A DNA stretch of 6,270 nt, from assembly GCA_035315065.1 (NCBI GenBank), contig DATFYM010000154.1:1-6270 (forward strand), written 5' to 3'. The translations under genes and the position numbers were made by a program. Below the pieces are notes generated by a model. That model did no database searches and had not been told where the DNA came from. It was given only the letters and a program-made list of their open reading frames with translations. Positions 5,117 through 6,270 of the stretch are shown here, piece after piece. The stretch comes from DATFYM01 sp035315065. GTDB lineage: Bacteria > Acidobacteriota > Terriglobia > UBA7540. Each line of letters begins with the position of its first letter. The stretch's first letter is position 1.

Positions 5117-5207
5117 AGGCCGGGCTGGGAATCGAACCCAGAAGAACCCCAGGGGAGCCCTCAACGGGTTTGCAGCCCGCGGGCAGCACCATCCACCTCC
5201 ACCGGCC
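5117..5207 (-). tRNA. unusual type II tRNA-Cys(GCA), Sec-tRNA-like body
   Basis: The minus strand folds into a full cloverleaf of 91 bases including the discriminator. The acceptor pairs GGCCGG (5207-5202) plus G5200 with CCCGGCC (5124-5118), leaving T5201 bulged. The D arm is GGTGG/CTGCC around ATGGTG, whose TGGT recalls selenocysteine tRNAs. The anticodon arm is GCGGG/CCCGT with loop CTGCAAA, anticodon GCA at 5173-5171. The variable arm has nine pairs (5162-5154 with 5150-5142, five of them G-U) and a CCT loop. The T arm is CTGGG TTCGATT CCCAG (5141-5125). The discriminator is U73 (5117), the base bacterial CysRS requires; Sec tRNA has G73. Ordinary tRNA-Cys has a short variable loop, so GCA plus U73 on a long-armed body is exceptional. 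CCA is not encoded. The Sec loop CTTCAAA differs by one base. I infer a minor cysteine tRNA; a missense suppressor or regulatory RNA is possible. Confidence 0.82.
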
Positions 5208-5214
5208 GATTCGC

Positions 5215-5220
5215 ATTATA
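5215..5220 (-). promoter_or_regulatory. -10 box of the tRNA gene
   Basis: The minus strand reads TATAAT at 5220-5215, a perfect consensus, with seven bases between it and the first tRNA base (5207). Transcription could therefore start at or next to the mature 5' end, leaving little or no leader. I find no good -35 hexamer at the usual distance (CATCGC at a 17-bp spacer), so strength is uncertain. Confidence 0.55.
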
Positions 5221-5379
5221 CTTAAATTGGTCTCTTCGCGATGCGCGCTTCGGGATTGATCCCTGCAAGCGGCTCCGGGGTAGACCCTCGTTTGCCCCGT
5301 TGCACCGGGGCTTGGGCTGGCCGGATGGATCTCCCGTTCCAGTCTGAGGCGGGAATCAAGCGGATGTAGGAGCGAACGT

Positions 5380-6062
5380 ATGAGAAAAAAAACGTGGCGT
5401 GGCTGGCTGATCCTGCTCGGGCTCCTTATCGTTCCGGGATTCGCGCTCTCGCAGGCTGTTCAGCAGAGCCGCACGCTCGTCGTCAATGGCCAGTCGGGAC
5501 AGGTGAAAGCCATGGAGGTGGACGGGAGGTGGTACGTGGACCTGGAGTCATTGGCGCGCATCGCGAATGGCACTCTGGGCTTCAGCGGAAATCAGATTAC
5601 GCTAACGCTGCCCGGCCCGGCTGTCCACACTGCAGCCGCGGCGGCGCCGTCAAGCCGGCCGCCAATTCCGGATTCTCGAAAGAGTTCCTGCGGGACAGCA
5701 TCGAGGAAATGGCCGTAATCCGGGAATGGCGGAGCGCGCTGGTCTACTCCATCGACAACAGTTACCCGGTCCAGGAAGACTGGGTCGAGCGTTTCCGCGG
5801 CCAGGCCGCCACCAGCCTCGGATTGGCGTCCGTGGCCGCCTCCAGCGATTCGGATCGAAGCGCAGATCAGTTGCTGCGCAACGAGTTCGACAACATGAGT
5901 ACGCTGAGCGATAAGCTCTTGGCCGCGCGCAAGGCCGCCCACTTCGTTTCTCCCGAAGACCTCAAAGACGATCCCCTGAACCAAAACATCCTGACCTGCG
6001 CACGCTCCCTTGCCTCGATGGCCGTGGGCGGCCAGTTTGCGGATGATGCATCGTGTCATTGA
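5380..6062 (+). pseudogene. secreted protein with stalk-like N-domain, one frameshift
   Basis: The gene starts at the ATG at 5380 behind TAGGAG (5367-5372, 7-base spacer). The first part encodes a Sec signal peptide (MRKK, then WLILLGLLIVPGFALS, cleavage near residue 24-26). A segment like the copper-amine-oxidase N-terminal or stalk domain follows (about residues 32-78, VNGQSGQVKAMEVDGRWYVD ... GTLGFSGNQITLTLP), then an Ala/Pro linker. Near 5634-5650, in GCC/GCG repeats, the sensible frame moves by -1, equivalent to one lost base. The rest reads GFSKEFLRDSIEEMAVIREW, PVQEDWVERFRGQAATSLGL, LLRNEFDNMSTLSDKLLAAR, ending near DDASCH at the stop (6060-6062). Repaired, the protein is about 227 residues. 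Without repair, translation stops at 5718. I recall acidobacterial hypothetical proteins of this build, with no known function. A sequencing error in the GC-rich repeat is as likely as true decay. Confidence 0.72.
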
Positions 6063-6135
6063 ATCGTCGGAACTGGCGCTGCGCAGGCGGAAAGATCTCA
6101 ACCGGAGGCAGGCCTGCAGTCCCGAACTCCCTCGC

Positions 6136-6270
6136 TCATTCTGATTCTCCCAGTGGCGCTGAAGGGCGGAAATGAAGAGGGTCCCGCAGATTCTGCAGCT
6201 CACGATAATAATAGAGTGGAGCCGGCCGTTTTCCCTTGAACCTCAGCTTCTTCAGGAACTCGATTTCCTC
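6136..6270 (-). CDS. C-terminal end of an unidentified protein (partial)
   Basis: An open minus-strand frame enters from the right edge and ends at TGA (6138-6136), giving 44 residues: EEIEFLKKLRFKGKRPAPLY, then YYRELQNLRDPLHF and a short tail ending GESE. The composition is protein-like, with a charged amphipathic start and a Tyr-rich centre. No start codon is present because the gene continues beyond the window. I do not recognise a named domain. The gene converges on the secreted-protein gene with a 73-bp gap, in which I see no clear terminator. Confidence 0.55.
   Translation of the reverse strand, partial: EEIEFLKKLRFKGKRPAPLYYYRELQNLRDPLHFRPSAPLGESE

Noticed and set aside
5117..5207. 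Reading the tRNA as tRNA-Ser, tRNA-Leu or a genuine tRNA-Sec
   Set aside because: The anticodon loop CTGCAAA gives GCA, which is Cys. Ser and Leu anticodons do not fit any 7-base loop here, and Sec would need UCA and normally an 8-bp acceptor with G73.
5630..5655. Programmed ribosomal frameshift in the secreted-protein gene
   Set aside because: There is no slippery X-XXY-YYZ heptamer and no clear stimulatory structure. A one-base loss in a GCC/GCG run is simpler.
5592..6203. 203-codon minus-strand frame over the secreted-protein gene
   Set aside because: Antisense to a family-like protein with signal peptide and ribosome site. The translation is composed of low-information segments.

Overview
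The window reads as an accessory, mobile-element-scarred stretch of a GC-rich bacterial chromosome. An acidobacterium (Solibacter/Bryobacter-like) is my best guess. It rests on the look of the secreted protein at 5380-6062, the GC-rich palindromic repeat at 302-456, the style of the IS21-type element and the odd tRNA. No taxonomic marker gene is present, so this is inference.

Layout. Positions 1-484 hold no convincing gene: there is a trace of an IS21-like terminus (13-bp direct repeats at 86-122) and a palindromic repeat element (302-456). Positions 485-937 hold a + strand remnant of an NgoMIV-family type II restriction endonuclease. It lacks its N-terminus, carries two compensating frameshifts, has the catalytic Asp replaced by Gly, and is cut off by an insertion element. 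Positions 938-4457 are a complete IS21-family element of 3520 bp with 53-bp imperfect terminal inverted repeats and TG...CA ends. It encodes a Cys4 zinc-ribbon accessory protein (1132-1584), IstA transposase (1635-3230), IstB AAA+ helper (3133-3885) and a 91-aa ORF of unknown function (4021-4296). The usual flanking target duplication is not visible and the 3' end of the restriction gene is absent beyond the element, so DNA was probably lost on one side.

Right of the element, on the minus strand, lie a 5'-truncated PRC-barrel gene (4477-4689) and a 26-codon hydrophobic peptide with a very strong Shine-Dalgarno (4719-4799). Further on (5117-5207, minus) is a type II tRNA of unusual design. It has a GCA (Cys) anticodon, a U73 discriminator, a 9-bp variable arm, a selenocysteine-tRNA-like D loop and a bulged acceptor stem, and a perfect TATAAT lies just upstream. 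This is the most interesting object in the window. It resembles the minor Cys/Sec-like tRNAs reported from Acidobacteria and other bacteria in metagenome surveys.

Positions 5380-6062 (+) encode a secreted protein with a copper-amine-oxidase-N-like domain, broken by one frameshift. Positions 6136-6270 (-) are the C-terminal end of an unidentified protein that enters from beyond the window. Apart from the istA/istB pair (plus probably its element-borne neighbours), the genes do not form a pathway. They look like an islet of decayed defence DNA, a mobile element and orphan genes around a tRNA-like locus.
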